Shown piece by piece: positions 50,818-60,919 of a stretch of DNA of 64,000 bases. Origin of the DNA: Scheffersomyces stipitis CBS 6054 (lineage: Eukaryota > Ascomycota > Pichiomycetes > Serinales > Debaryomycetaceae). Below the pieces are notes generated by a model. That model was not told where the DNA came from. It was given only the letters and a program-made list of their open reading frames with translations, and did no database searches. The stretch lies in contig NC_009048.1 in the NCBI RefSeq assembly GCF_000209165.1, positions 744,001 to 808,000 of the forward strand, written 5' to 3'. Within the stretch, counting starts at the first letter, position 1. Each line of letters begins with the position of its first letter. The translations under genes were made by a program, and so were the position numbers.

Positions 50818-51588
50818 TCAATTGTCTTCGTCTTGAGCATAGAAGAAGTTGACACCCAACAACTTCAGGCCTGGGGCCACCTTCTTGATCCAATCGCGAA
50901 CTCCACTACTAGGAATTCCAGTTCCCCAGTTGGGTCTATCGAGAGGAGCCTCCAACTTGGAAACATTTGGATCTTGTTTGTACAACAAAGTGACGTAACG
51001 ATGAAGACCAGTTTTTGGTGGAGGTCCTGGACCCATGTATGAGAATAATTCAACACCCTTAGAGTAGTCCAAGATGTGGCTGATTTCAGGTTCTGAGTCC
51101 AGGTCTGATTTCTTGACGTTGGTCAACTTCAAATCGGTGATGAGCCAATGGAGGTATTCCGACCATTTGTGGTCGGTGTTGGAGGGCGCATCAGGGTCAG
51201 TCATAACCAAGATGAACTTGTCCTCGTCCGAGATTGATTCAACAATGCCTTCTTGGTTGGGGGAGTTCAATGTGAATTGAATAATGGGCTTGTTCTGAGT
51301 GCGAGCCACTTTCAAAGTATTGCCCAAGGCTACGGAATCTTCTCCGTTGTACTCAATAGTCAAGAGACCCTGGGTTTCAAAGGCGTCGACCACTTCTGGC
51401 ACAACTTTGTGTTTGGTGTACGCTTCGTCCAACGACTGGGAAATGGTAATCAAAGGCATTCTGGATATTCTGGAAATGGAACTACGGTAGGGGAAAATTC
51501 GACTATGACCTAGATACGATCCGGTTCTGGCTTGTTTACTGAGAGAGTGTTTCACTGCTGAGATAACCGTGGGAGTCCTGGAAAACAT
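50818..51588 (-). CDS. TFS1: PEBP-family protein Tfs1 (carboxypeptidase Y inhibitor) with N-terminal extension
   Basis: The first in-frame ATG (51588) gives 256 residues; an internal ATG at 51459 gives 213, close to S. cerevisiae Tfs1 (219). The 43-residue extension (MFSRTPTVISAVKHSLSKQ...) is rich in Ser and Arg with no acidic residue, like a mitochondrial presequence. The PEBP core has FILVMTDPDAPSNTDHKWSEYLHWLI, the ligand-site loop YMGPGPPPKTGLHRYVTLLYKQDP, and RPNWGTGIPSSGVRDWIKK. Tfs1 inhibits carboxypeptidase Y and binds the Ras-GAP Ira2. The frame is open further upstream, but without an ATG. Confidence 0.93.
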   Translation of the reverse strand: MFSRTPTVISAVKHSLSKQARTGSYLGHSRIFPYRSSISRISRMPLITISQSLDEAYTKHKVVPEVVDAFETQGLLTIEYNGEDSVALGNTLKVARTQNKPIIQFTLNSPNQEGIVESISDEDKFILVMTDPDAPSNTDHKWSEYLHWLITDLKLTNVKKSDLDSEPEISHILDYSKGVELFSYMGPGPPPKTGLHRYVTLLYKQDPNVSKLEAPLDRPNWGTGIPSSGVRDWIKKVAPGLKLLGVNFFYAQDEDN

Positions 51589-52156
51589 CAGCAGAAACGT
51601 AAACGTCTGATGGCGAAAATATGAGCATTTACTACTTAAATAGGACCTGGTTCTGCCAATAATCGGCGGGGGTTTGTGTTCTCCAAAAATGGGGTAATAC
51701 TGTATGGTACTGCAGCAGTCTAGGACTTCACCCCTTGGGCTGAGAGGCCTGTATGAAGCTTGAATATCCGAAGTAGGCTGATTGGATTGAAACAAAACCG
51801 GGAAAAGTGTAGGGACAATAGAGACTCGGAACAAAAGAGGAAACTCGGAAATTGAAAATAGAAGATTGCAAAATTATCCGGAAAAATATCTGAAAAGCTG
51901 GTAGAAATATAGAAATAAAATTGATTGAATAATTGTCTAGAAGATTGATTGAGAGTATACCTGAAGTACTTCATACATAGTCGTTTAAAAGCACCAAAAC
52001 AAGGGCTTAAATAGCATAGAATTACCTCTATATTTACATCTCCCGAATCAATTTTGTCTATTATACATGTTAATTATACAAACAGTAACTTACATAGGAC
52101 ACATGGTAGTTGCATGCCATTCCAGTATCCTGTTTTCTCACTCCGTCATACCTACC
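51589..52156. other. Intergenic region between HAP5 and TFS1
   Basis: This is 568 bases between tandem minus-strand genes. It includes the open but ATG-less extension of the TFS1 frame (to about 51834) and the HAP5 3' flank. I saw no other feature. Confidence 0.55.
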
Positions 52157-53041
52157 TCAGTAGTTGCCCTGGTACTCTTGGTTGAATTGGCCAAAGTTCT
52201 GGAAGTTGCGGTCTTGTCTGGCGCCGTTGGCTTCTGGTTCTTGTGGAGTATTTTCTCCAGAGTGGTCCAGAGTTTCCTGTAGATTTTGCTGAGGCTGTGA
52301 CAGTTTCAGCTGTTGCAACCGTTGCTGAACCAACTGTTCTTCAAGCAATCGTTGTTGTAGCATGTCGGCATCTTCCTGTTTCAACAGCAGTTGCACTACC
52401 TCCTTTGGTTCTTGCTCGACAATGGCATTCTGGCGAGGATCAGGAATGCCCATTCCAGTCAGAGGACCTTGTGGATGGGTTATGTAGCTGTTGGAACGAG
52501 ACTGAGTATATGACTTCTTGGGCTTTTCCTCTTCACGAGGCACTACATCGATCAAGAAATCAAACATGTCACTTTTGGTGAGAGCAGCAGCGATATCGGA
52601 TTTCTGCAATGTTCTTCTCTTATTTTCTTCGGCGTGGATCCAAGCTCTCATTGTAAGCTCAGTGATGAAAACATCACAGCCTTTAGCAAAGAGAATGGGA
52701 GCTTCGGCACTGATCATGCGTACGTCCTCATCCGTCTTCATGACCTTTTTGATACGGGCAAGTGGAAGTTGGTGGTTCTTGAAGTCGTGGTCGTCGTGCT
52801 CGATCGAGTTAATCGTCTCTTGCCAATATTGCATCATCATGTCTCTGTGCTTACCTGTCAAGCCCTGCCCCACATTGCTGAAGGCTCCTCCTGGCTGTTG
52901 TGCTTGTTGTGCTGCAGCAGCTTCTGCCGCTGATTGTGCTGCCAAAAGCTCTGCCTCATCTACCACCGTCTGTGAAGGTTGGTGGTGCTGTTGTTGTTCC
53001 AACAACTCTTCTTCTTCTAAGTAGCTGTTCTCGTATTCCAT
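52157..53041 (-). CDS. HAP5: CCAAT-binding complex subunit Hap5 (NF-YC)
   Basis: This 294-residue protein has the NF-YC histone fold at about residues 90-165: HQLPLARIKKVMKTDEDVRMISAEAPILFAKGCDVFITELT, RAWIHAEENKRRTLQKSDIAAAL, and SDMFDFLIDVVPRE. Just before it the block HRDMMMQYWQETINSIEHDDHDFKN matches the fungal Hap4/Hap43-recruitment region that is absent from animal NF-YC. Both flanks are Gln-rich. Hap5 joins Hap2 and Hap3 on CCAAT boxes, driving respiration and, with Hap43, iron-dependent control in Candida-type yeasts. Confidence 0.95.
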   Translation of the reverse strand: MEYENSYLEEEELLEQQQHHQPSQTVVDEAELLAAQSAAEAAAAQQAQQPGGAFSNVGQGLTGKHRDMMMQYWQETINSIEHDDHDFKNHQLPLARIKKVMKTDEDVRMISAEAPILFAKGCDVFITELTMRAWIHAEENKRRTLQKSDIAAALTKSDMFDFLIDVVPREEEKPKKSYTQSRSNSYITHPQGPLTGMGIPDPRQNAIVEQEPKEVVQLLLKQEDADMLQQRLLEEQLVQQRLQQLKLSQPQQNLQETLDHSGENTPQEPEANGARQDRNFQNFGQFNQEYQGNY

Positions 53042-53709
53042 GTCGTTAGCGAATGTGAACTCTTATAAATATAGATGACAATTGCTGAGATCCTAGTGTT
53101 TCTGATCTGACTTGGGAATTCTATTTCGTATAGATAACTCGTATAGTTTAGTTGTCGTACTTGTTCTTCTATTTCTTTTCTTGTTCTCTCTAGCAGTTTC
53201 TTCAATTTCTTAGATGTCACTTGGATGTGAGAAGATATAGCTATTGTGGCAAAAAAACCTGTGGTTCGACTCTATCGACAAGATCAGGAATGCTCTATGC
53301 GATTATACGGAAGCTACGTCTTGTAGGGAATAATAACGGATCTGTCGTTTTTGTCAAGAAAATCAGTTAGGCATATTTTGTTGAGACCAGCTGAATTTTT
53401 CAGTTCCGGTTTCGCACTTGATGCAAGATTGATTATGAGTCCTCAGAATGTAACCTAAAGAATTTAGCCTTAACTATGTAGGCTTAAGTATGAGGCTGCA
53501 GGGAACTAAGAATAATGCTGAAGGTGTTGGGATACAAAAGAGTTCCATACTGGCAAACAGATACCATAGTATTTTTATACTATTCGTGTATTTATAACAA
53601 GGAAATCCAAATCTTATGAATTACCGTGTTCTCCTACTTCTAAAACTACTCTTGCTACATATGATATCGTGGAATTACTGTACTTTTGTCGTATATAGCT
53701 ACTGTTTGC
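53042..53709. other. HAP5 upstream region
   Basis: This is 668 bases between the SET5 stop and the HAP5 ATG, AT-rich. No gene or outstanding repeat was seen. Confidence 0.6.
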
Positions 53710-55146
53710 CTATTCTTGTACGGCAATCACCTTTTCGTCGAATCTCACCGACTTTCTTCTCTCGCCACTTACTTCTGGAGGAGTCAACTCAATGCCTTCT
53801 TCTCCTACGTGATTCTCAGCAGCCTTCAACATGTCTCTGATTTCACTCTTGGAGGCAGCAGGAACAGTGGAAGACTTTCTTCTGTGCTGGATCTTCACGT
53901 CCTCCTTACACTTCTGACATCCGCAGATAAACCCCCAGTTAACTCTCAACTCTCTCTGCCTCTGTTGAACGGTATGAGCCGGGTTGACATATGTAGTGGT
54001 CAATTCTTCGCCAGCTCTAATGTCTCTGGCAGCGTATACCTTTAATCCCTCGGTTCTGACAGGCGAAGTGTCTACATTAGTGTTGGGGTCACAGTTGTGG
54101 TTCAAGTGCGATTGCGTGAGGAAAATGCATGAGTCCAAGTTGTTGATGTTGTAGGTACCCATCATGAACAAGAACTCCTTGTAAGTGAGCTTAGAGGTTG
54201 ATGTTGGGAAAACTCGAATGAACTTTTCAAACCCTTCTCTCCATAAGGTCTCCTGCTGTTCTTGTACAAACAAAGCACCGCCCAGTAAAGTGTCGAATGC
54301 TCCCGCAGATGAGTTCAATGCTTTGTATCTTATATCTTGCGAAACTCTTGCCATGGCTCGGAACTGTTTCTCCTTGACTCCAGTCTTGTCCAATAAGATG
54401 TTGGCATAGATGAGAGCGATGGCATATAATGCATTCCACAGTTCTTTCAAACAGTACTCTTGAAGTTCCAAAAATGACTCCGAGTCAATAATTTTGGAGG
54501 AAGTCAATCTCTTATTAGGATTGTAGACATTATGTTTGAGCAATCCATGAATTGCACTATCGAGCTTCTTACACTGCTGTGAACACCAAACTTCTGGACA
54601 AACATTGCAATCCAATCCCTTCAACATTGAGCTACCAGTAGTAGTTTGTAAAAGCTTTCCACAGTGAGAACAAGCCTTGCCTGTCTTAACCAAGTTGATG
54701 TTGGCCAAAGGAGGAATGAAAAATAAAGGAGTTTCTTCCCAGATCAACTCACCTTTGGCAATTTTATGTTTGGCATATAAACCCTTACCTCTCTTTGAAG
54801 TCATGACGATTTGGATCTTGGCTGGTAACTGGATATGTGGGGTATCCTCTGAAGTGATATCACTGGCATAGGTGAATTGTTCCGTGTTCGTATTGGGAGT
54901 AAGACCAAACTTTTTCAATAAAGTCTTCACTCTTTTTTCTGAAACAGACCAGTTTGGATACTTGTTTTTGACAATGGCATGTAACTTCGGTATTCCCAAT
55001 GATTCTGTGGTTGGATCTTCTTTCCAGATCGCAATGATTGCATCTACAACTTGTCTCTCATGAGGAACCACTGGCCCCGTTTCCTGAGGAACTGAGTCGT
55101 TTATAGAGATCACCTCTATCTTCTTTTCCAAACCCTCGGCTGTCAT
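53710..55146 (-). CDS. SET5: SET-domain methyltransferase Set5
   Basis: This 478-residue protein (526 in S. cerevisiae) methylates histone H4 on Lys 5, 8 and 12 in the known family. Its N-terminal part has the [19 protein letters not shown] helix pair. The split SET domain starts at [22 protein letters not shown]. It is interrupted by a MYND-like zinc region from C159/C162 (CSHCGKLL) through the later [15 protein letters not shown] cysteines. It resumes with N349-HNC in [12 protein letters not shown] and [11 protein letters not shown], and closes with the post-[15 protein letters not shown]. The start MTAEGLEKK is the first ATG in frame. Confidence 0.93.
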   Translation of the reverse strand: MTAEGLEKKIEVISINDSVPQETGPVVPHERQVVDAIIAIWKEDPTTESLGIPKLHAIVKNKYPNWSVSEKRVKTLLKKFGLTPNTNTEQFTYASDITSEDTPHIQLPAKIQIVMTSKRGKGLYAKHKIAKGELIWEETPLFFIPPLANINLVKTGKACSHCGKLLQTTTGSSMLKGLDCNVCPEVWCSQQCKKLDSAIHGLLKHNVYNPNKRLTSSKIIDSESFLELQEYCLKELWNALYAIALIYANILLDKTGVKEKQFRAMARVSQDIRYKALNSSAGAFDTLLGGALFVQEQQETLWREGFEKFIRVFPTSTSKLTYKEFLFMMGTYNINNLDSCIFLTQSHLNHNCDPNTNVDTSPVRTEGLKVYAARDIRAGEELTTTYVNPAHTVQQRQRELRVNWGFICGCQKCKEDVKIQHRRKSSTVPAASKSEIRDMLKAAENHVGEEGIELTPPEVSGERRKSVRFDEKVIAVQE

Positions 55147-55524
55147 TTTTTGGTATGGAAATCAAATAATAGATAATGGAAAAAACCTGAAGTAAAAATA
55201 TGTCTGAAGAGCATTAAATTTTTCTGCAGCCCAAAACATCTGGAATTTTTCAATACGTTGTTGCACAATAAAAATTTGAAATTTCAACGAAATGAAAGAC
55301 AAATAATCCTAAGTAAGAGACTTCTATTTTCAATGATTACATTGTTTTCTTATTACACCTTTCAATATCACTTCCATTGTCACGTACTGATGACTTTATG
55401 TCCATCTCCGACTACCTAGAATGGAAATCCATCACGTGCACATCTTCAGATTTTTATGGGTGCAAATTCTCTGCTGTCCTTTTTTGCAACTCCTACATTT
55501 CTAAACAATATTGTCTATAAATTG
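55147..55524. other. SET5 promoter region
   Basis: This is 378 bases. It has ATCACGTGC (core CACGTG 55433-55438), GGGTGCAAA at 55458-55466 and TTTTTCTGCAGCCC near 55220. It holds no gene. Confidence 0.6.
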
Positions 55525-56418
55525 CTAATACTCAAAGAATTTGGTTTCTCCACGAGCAGCTGCACATTGAAGTTTCTTTGGCGTAGTGTCCACCATACAG
55601 TAGTGGGTTGGAGGATACAAACTGAGTATCTTAAACTTAGCCAACTCAGAGAGCTTCAGATTCAGGGCTACGAAGCCGTCCATCTTGTCAAAGTAATAAC
55701 CCTTTCTGGTCAAGGCTGGAACTTCCACCATTTTGGGCAGAATCAGTAGTTGACCATACTGCTTGGGTCCTATATTACATGTGTACAGTCCGCTAATAGA
55801 TAACAGGTTAGCCACCTTGGTTGCAATTGTTAGGGAAAGACCCAATGGAAGAGCCATGAAATTGATAGATGCACCAATTCCAGCAGAATTGGACATGGAA
55901 ATAGAAATGGAGTATTGGTTAGTAACCGAGCCTCCACTTCCATAACGACTATCTATGCAAGCAGAAACGGGAATCAGATAGGGTACCTCTTTCAATTTGG
56001 GAGCAGCACTCTTATCTTTCTTTTGAATCTCGACCCATTGACCTTCTCGATCATCATAATACATGGAAGATCCCGTATCCACAAAGTAGAAGGCATTATT
56101 CTTGTCTTCTGCAAGATGAGCATACTTGGGTTTCTTTAGGTCGTTTATATTGTTCGTCTTATACAATATTTGGTAGGTTCCAGAATCTGTTCTTTCAACT
56201 GTAGGTTCCTTGTTTACGCCTGCTAAGGAAGCCATTTCCAACTCTCCAATAGGATCTTTTACTCCTAGGACTAAGTCTAGCTGGGAAAAGTCATAAACTA
56301 TGGGATATTCTCCTGATATGTCTACCACCTTACCAGCAAGATTAGAAGCGAGAGGGTCAACAGGAGCTCCATAAGTTAAAGCAAAGAAGATGACCGTCAA
56401 AAGGATCTGAGAAGGCAT
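55525..56418 (-). CDS. Predicted secreted protein, family not recognised
   Basis: Predicted 297 residues. The first ~17 residues (MPSQILLTVIFFALTYG then APVDPL) form a clean signal peptide. The mature part has no further membrane helix at its C-terminus and no GPI-type tail, so it is probably soluble or wall-bound. Few N-glycosylation sequons are seen. Four cysteines in the mature chain (in SACIDSRYG, LYTCNIGPK, THYCMVDTT, LQCAAARG) could pair. A glycine/serine-rich amphipathic middle (NSAGIGASINFMALPLGLSLTIATKVANLLSISG) stands out. I cannot assign a function. A TGACTCA site lies about 160 bp upstream. Confidence 0.7.
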   Translation of the reverse strand: MPSQILLTVIFFALTYGAPVDPLASNLAGKVVDISGEYPIVYDFSQLDLVLGVKDPIGELEMASLAGVNKEPTVERTDSGTYQILYKTNNINDLKKPKYAHLAEDKNNAFYFVDTGSSMYYDDREGQWVEIQKKDKSAAPKLKEVPYLIPVSACIDSRYGSGGSVTNQYSISISMSNSAGIGASINFMALPLGLSLTIATKVANLLSISGLYTCNIGPKQYGQLLILPKMVEVPALTRKGYYFDKMDGFVALNLKLSELAKFKILSLYPPTHYCMVDTTPKKLQCAAARGETKFFEY

Positions 56419-57437
56419 TACTGCAATAGAATTGGCAATAGTGAGTACTCTTACTAGTATGGTAGAAGGAGTTCAATCTCTATATTTATGCCATTTTTTC
56501 ACTATTGTCTGCTTAGAATCTAGACAGAGGTAAGAGCAAGTCAATGTGAACATAGTGAAGAACTAAAGGAAATTGTGACTCAAAAAGGGAATGGGTATTT
56601 TCTCTTAGTCAATTCCTTCTTGCATTCGCCGAATGGTCAGGATTGAGTCTTCAAACTGCTGAGTTTGTACCATTAACTCAACTTATAAGCATAGTAGAAA
56701 TTCTTGTGCGAGATGTATTGGCAGAATAAAAATCTATACACAAAGCAAGTTCTATTCTAGCAGATCAGGAAACTCGCTAAACTAGAGATTTACTTTTTCC
56801 AACTTCACAATTTCCTTATCTAAGGAAGTCCACAACTTCTCTGTGGATATCCTATTTGTTCCAACTGCAAGCAGTGCAACAATGAAAAATTTCACCAGGC
56901 TACATGGAAATTGCACCATAGAAAATACGTCACACTAATTGCTGACAAACAACCAAAATCTGCACCCAGGTGAATGTTTACAGCTCTCACAACTGATAAG
57001 CGCCAGGCAACCTATCATGGCCGTCCCATCTCTGCAACTAACACCGAGTAGATGGAGTGCTCCGATACCCCATACTTTGGATCGGACTGCATGCAAGCTC
57101 GTCGAATTATCATCAAAAATTGCGTCAATCTTCGCAGCCAAAATTCACAACTATGGCTGTTGACTACAGGGTGCTGTGTTCCAGTCACGATCGCACCACC
57201 TCCTTAAACCCACACAGGGATGACGTAGTTGGCATCTGTCAGAAAATACCATATATATAAGCTGAGATGGATCCAGATTCGAATTCGCTTGCGCTCGCCA
57301 TGTAAAACTCTGTAGCTCATAGATCTTTGGTTGCGTCCCATAACCAAGAGAAGTCCACATGCCTCACTTGTAGTGTAGTGGTAAACAGCATTATCGTTCT
57401 ATAGATTCATACAGGAGATCTGACATTGACTCCAAGT
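56419..57437. other. Divergent promoter region: secreted protein / SOA1-like permease
   Basis: This is 1,019 bases without a supportable gene. It contains TGACTCA (56576-56582), TGAAAAATTT (56883-56892), TTCGCAGCCA (57131-57140) and a TATATATAA box (57252-57260). Confidence 0.6.
57252..57260 (+). promoter_or_regulatory. Probable TATA box of the SOA1-like permease
   Basis: TATATATAA lies 178 bp upstream of the ATG at 57438, at the long end of the usual yeast spacing. Confidence 0.45.
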
Positions 57438-59171
57438 ATGACAAACGAAAACTACAACCTAGTGGACTATTCCCATGGCTCTACTTACAGTAGCACAAGC
57501 GACTCGGATGACAATGACCACGAGATCCACCAAGTGAACAACCCTTTGATAAAGAAGAAAAGCCAACTATTTTCTTCCGTGAGACTTGTAGGCAGTGACT
57601 CTGATTCTCTTAATCAAGAGTATGATTCAGAAGAAGATGAAATCGACAACTCGCCTAACCCTTTCTTGGATCCTAAAGTAGCTCACTATTACCATACGCT
57701 TTATGAAGGCTCCGAGTACGAGTGTAGACTGTTATATGATCCAGACTTCTCGTGGACAAAGCGGGAAGATGCTCTTGTTGTCAAAAAAGTAGATGGTGTC
57801 ATAGCGTTGTTTGCATGTATCTTGTTCACAGGTTTGCAAATAGACAGAGGAAATCTTCTGCAAGCACTTTCCGATAACTTTCTTGAAGACTTGAACCTCA
57901 CCACAAACGACTACAATATGGGGAACACGCTATTTTTGGTGTGTTTTATGATGGGAGAAATTCCATCCTCGATACTTTCCAAATGGATAGGAGTAGACAG
58001 ATTTATCCCTTTCCAAATGATCTCCTGGTCGATAGTAGCAGCCATGCAATGTTTTCTTACTGGTAAGTACACCTATTTTTTGGCAAGAGCTTTGACCGCT
58101 TTCTTAGAAAGTGGGTTGATTGCTGAATTAGTTCTTTTCCTTTCAACTTACTATAAGGCAAAGGAGTTGCCCATTAGATTATCGTGGTTATGGGTGACAT
58201 TATCCTTTGTTCAAATTGGAGGGGCTATTTTATCTCTCGGGATTCTCAGATTGAGAGGTTTCTTGGGATGGGAAGGCTGGAGATGGCTCTTTTTGATAGA
58301 AGGTCTGATGACATTGGTTATTGGAATTGGCGCTTACCACATGTTGATTCCTTCGCCCATGTCTCTAGTTGAAAGAGGATGGTTCTCGGAGAGACAAGTG
58401 AAGATTATTGTCAATAGAACTTTGAGAGACGACCCTTCCAAAGGTGACACCAATAATAGAAGTGGGATCACGATAAAGCAGGTGGTCAACGTTCTCCTAG
58501 ACTACGATTTGTGGCCCATTTACCTTGTTGGGCTAATTGCATTTATTCCATTGAGTACTCTTTCCAGCTATATTCCCATCATATACAGAGGGGTAGGGTT
58601 GACTACTTTCGAAACTAATCTATTGCTTATTCCCCATTACATTTTGCATATTACTTTCTTGATATTCATGACTAGGTTTTCAGAGAGAATCAACCAACGG
58701 GCTTTGGTTGCTATCCTCACGCCCATTTATTTGGTTCCTATCATAGCTATCTTCAAGTATAAACAAGATAGTTTGTCTACGGTAGGAATATGGTTGCTTT
58801 CCACATTGATAGCTGGTGGTCCATATATTCATGCTATCTGTGTGAGCTGGGTTTCGCGGAATTCAGGAGGTATAAAGACCAGAACTGTCAGTGCTGCAGT
58901 ATACAACTTAATTGTACAAGCTGGTGGTATTATTGCTGCCAACATCTACAGAAGTGACGACGCTCCCCACTACCACCGTGGTAATACCAACTTGCTCTGG
59001 ATAGCTTTTGCTTTGTTCCCTTTACTTCTTGCTATAAAGGGCTATTACTTGTTGAGAAACAAACGGAAGCAAGACATCTGGGATGCAATGACACTTGATG
59101 AACAGAACAGATACATACATCACACCACTGATTCTGGTAATAAGAGATTAGATTTTAGATTTGATAGCTAG
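57438..59171 (+). CDS. MFS anion:cation symporter, Dal5/Soa1 type
   Basis: Predicted 577 residues from the ATG at 57438; the frame is open a few codons upstream but only through a TTG. A Ser/Asp/Glu-rich cytosolic N-terminus of about 120 residues is followed by 12 membrane segments. ILFTGLQIDRGNLLQALSDNFLEDLNLTTNDYNMGNTLFLV in helix 1-2 and WEGWRWLFLIEGLMTLVIG before the central loop are hallmarks of the allantoate-permease family. The closest S. cerevisiae relative by eye is YIL166C/SOA1, a sulfonate and inorganic-sulfur transporter. Substrate is not decidable; nicotinate, allantoate, thiamine precursors or sulfonates are all carried in this family. Confidence 0.82.
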   Translation: MTNENYNLVDYSHGSTYSSTSDSDDNDHEIHQVNNPLIKKKSQLFSSVRLVGSDSDSLNQEYDSEEDEIDNSPNPFLDPKVAHYYHTLYEGSEYECRLLYDPDFSWTKREDALVVKKVDGVIALFACILFTGLQIDRGNLLQALSDNFLEDLNLTTNDYNMGNTLFLVCFMMGEIPSSILSKWIGVDRFIPFQMISWSIVAAMQCFLTGKYTYFLARALTAFLESGLIAELVLFLSTYYKAKELPIRLSWLWVTLSFVQIGGAILSLGILRLRGFLGWEGWRWLFLIEGLMTLVIGIGAYHMLIPSPMSLVERGWFSERQVKIIVNRTLRDDPSKGDTNNRSGITIKQVVNVLLDYDLWPIYLVGLIAFIPLSTLSSYIPIIYRGVGLTTFETNLLLIPHYILHITFLIFMTRFSERINQRALVAILTPIYLVPIIAIFKYKQDSLSTVGIWLLSTLIAGGPYIHAICVSWVSRNSGGIKTRTVSAAVYNLIVQAGGIIAANIYRSDDAPHYHRGNTNLLWIAFALFPLLLAIKGYYLLRNKRKQDIWDAMTLDEQNRYIHHTTDSGNKRLDFRFDS

Positions 59172-59518
59172 TCATAATTTTGCATATACATTTTTTGCAC
59201 CCAATAGGGGTGTCAATTTCAGTTAAACTTGGTATAGAAGGATAGGCAACTGATGAAGAACAAAATCGGTCTAATTTGAGTGGTTTTTCGCAGCCAATTA
59301 GTCTAAGTTGACCTTGGAGTTGAACTACGTGGAACTTCGTTGGAATTGTATGTGTTGGTTTAATAAAGGTGGCTTCGAATGGATTACTTATCAAGGTGTT
59401 TGGAGTCTTGATCCGTCTCGTTTTAGTTTTGTTTTGTTAACTAGACGTAAAGCTTGTATATTCATCTATAAAAATAAAACAGATTTGTATCATAGCAATT
59501 CAAAAGGTATATTTTGAA
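59172..59518. other. Intergenic region between convergent permease and LPxY-protein genes
   Basis: This is 347 bases. It contains TTTTTGCACCC at 59193-59203 and TTTTTCGCAG at 59284-59293, only 80 bp apart, in a 3'-3' intergene where promoter elements would not be expected. Confidence 0.6.
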
Positions 59519-59914
59519 CTATGGTTTATACGGTGGAAGTGTGGCATCAGTTTGGTTGGAGATCAAGTGGGTTTGGCCCCCCTCTGAAGTGGAAAAACTT
59601 TCTTGAGATTCATCCACATGTATTGTTCCTGTTAGTTGCTGGGATTCCGTCAATCTTTTGATTTCGGCAATTAATTCTTCTTCAGTGAACTTGTTTTCTG
59701 GGTCTGGTTCTCTTTGACTCTTAACAAGCCCCAAGCAAGAACGAAGGCAGGCTACCATCATAGAGCCATCCGATGTTGAAGATTTGCTTGAGCAATTTGC
59801 GGTCTCTCTTTCCGTCCTTGTAGCATTTTCGTATGCCTTGGCTGTGATAGCGAGCACAAGGATAAAGACGACGGAACCAAAGACAACTGGAAGTACTATG
59901 GCGACTGTGCTCAT
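59519..59914 (-). CDS. Small single-pass membrane protein with C-terminal LPxY motif
   Basis: Predicted 131 residues. One N-terminal membrane helix (VAIVLPVVFGSVVFILVLAITA) has only four residues before it, so it would act as a signal anchor. A Cys-containing, Ser-rich juxtamembrane region follows, then an acidic helix (KFTEEELIAEIKRLTES) and a Ser/Thr/Gln-rich tail ending in LPPYKP. LPxY/PPxY motifs bind the WW domains of the Rsp5 ubiquitin ligase, and several yeast Rsp5 adaptors are small membrane proteins of this design. The family is not recognised; a role as a ubiquitin adaptor for transporters is inference. Confidence 0.62.
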   Translation of the reverse strand: MSTVAIVLPVVFGSVVFILVLAITAKAYENATRTERETANCSSKSSTSDGSMMVACLRSCLGLVKSQREPDPENKFTEEELIAEIKRLTESQQLTGTIHVDESQESFSTSEGGQTHLISNQTDATLPPYKP

Positions 59915-60919
59915 GATTTGCTCTATTGAAGAATTTGTATAATAAGGGAATTGAGTTGAATTGAGTTCGATGTTGAGGTATTACATTTTTCTGAACGACT
60001 ATGCTGGTGGTAGGTCCCTATTTATACTGGTCGTCTTCTACGGGGTCATCAGGCTACACGTATGAGCCATAGCTTGACAGGTTTGCCGTGGCAAAATTAG
60101 AGTATTTCTCCACAAATATTTGGATTATGAGTATTATTTGTCGAAATACACCAGTCACAGCTGTCCGTGCCCATCGTGTTGGCTTCAAGAGATAATACCC
60201 AATTTCTATACTTAGCCACCAATCTCATAATATTCAATTTTTTTTGAGAATAACAAATAAAACAAACGGCTGTTGCCTGGAGAACAATAAAATAACCATT
60301 TGGGGTGAAAGTTATTTTATCACAAATTTCCAACAAATGAACCATCACTAACTTGTTCCATTTTCAAATTCAGTTACTCGTACTCACATTGGCACTCAAA
60401 AACTGGTCTGAGTATAAACGAGAATGGGGCTTAGTTTCTTATCGGTATTTTTCGCAGCCATACCGAAATCTACAAGTAAGGGGCACGGCTGAATGACCAC
60501 CGCAAGGAAGTACCGATAACACTTCCATCTTGGACTAGAATGCCAGTATATGTAGTAAGTATATGTAGTAAGTAGCTGATAATAACTTCCCTGAACTGAG
60601 ATGTTCGAACCACACAATTCTGAGACTTTTGAACCACCATGAAGCTCCTCGTAAACAGTCATTTAGTGGGAATCCTCGTATACTTCGGCTCTGTTTGGGC
60701 CGAGCCTTATCGATAGGTGCCCAGAGGCTTCTCTGTGTGCGTTTCCTATTATTTGGGAGTCGCTTATTCAGTACCCCATCTCAGATATATTTAGAAAGTA
60801 GCATGCATTCTTTCTCCTGCTGTGTTCCTCTTTGGCGTTTTCTTAGATTCTCCTCCTGTTTTATTCTGTTCAATTGTAATTTCTATTCTAGCTTCTAATT
60901 TTGTTAGTATATGGCATAA
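59915..60919. other. Gene-poor region with a short tandem repeat
   Basis: This is 1,005 bases. It has TTTTTCGCAG at 60448-60457 and a 13-bp repeat (60545-60574). The plus frame at 60629-60898 looks like chance. I see no RNA gene. Confidence 0.55.
60545..60574. repeat. 13-bp tandem repeat
   Basis: AGTATATGTAGTA occurs at 60545-60557 and 60558-60570, then AGTA at 60571-60574: 2.3 copies. Confidence 0.85.

Noticed and set aside
60629..60898. 89-codon plus frame rich in Phe and Ser
   Set aside because: It has no motif or credible layout and sits in AT-rich spacer.
60903..60909. Minus-strand TACTAAC just after the stop of the 147-residue gene
   Set aside because: No good 5' splice site lies upstream of it in the gene; probably chance.
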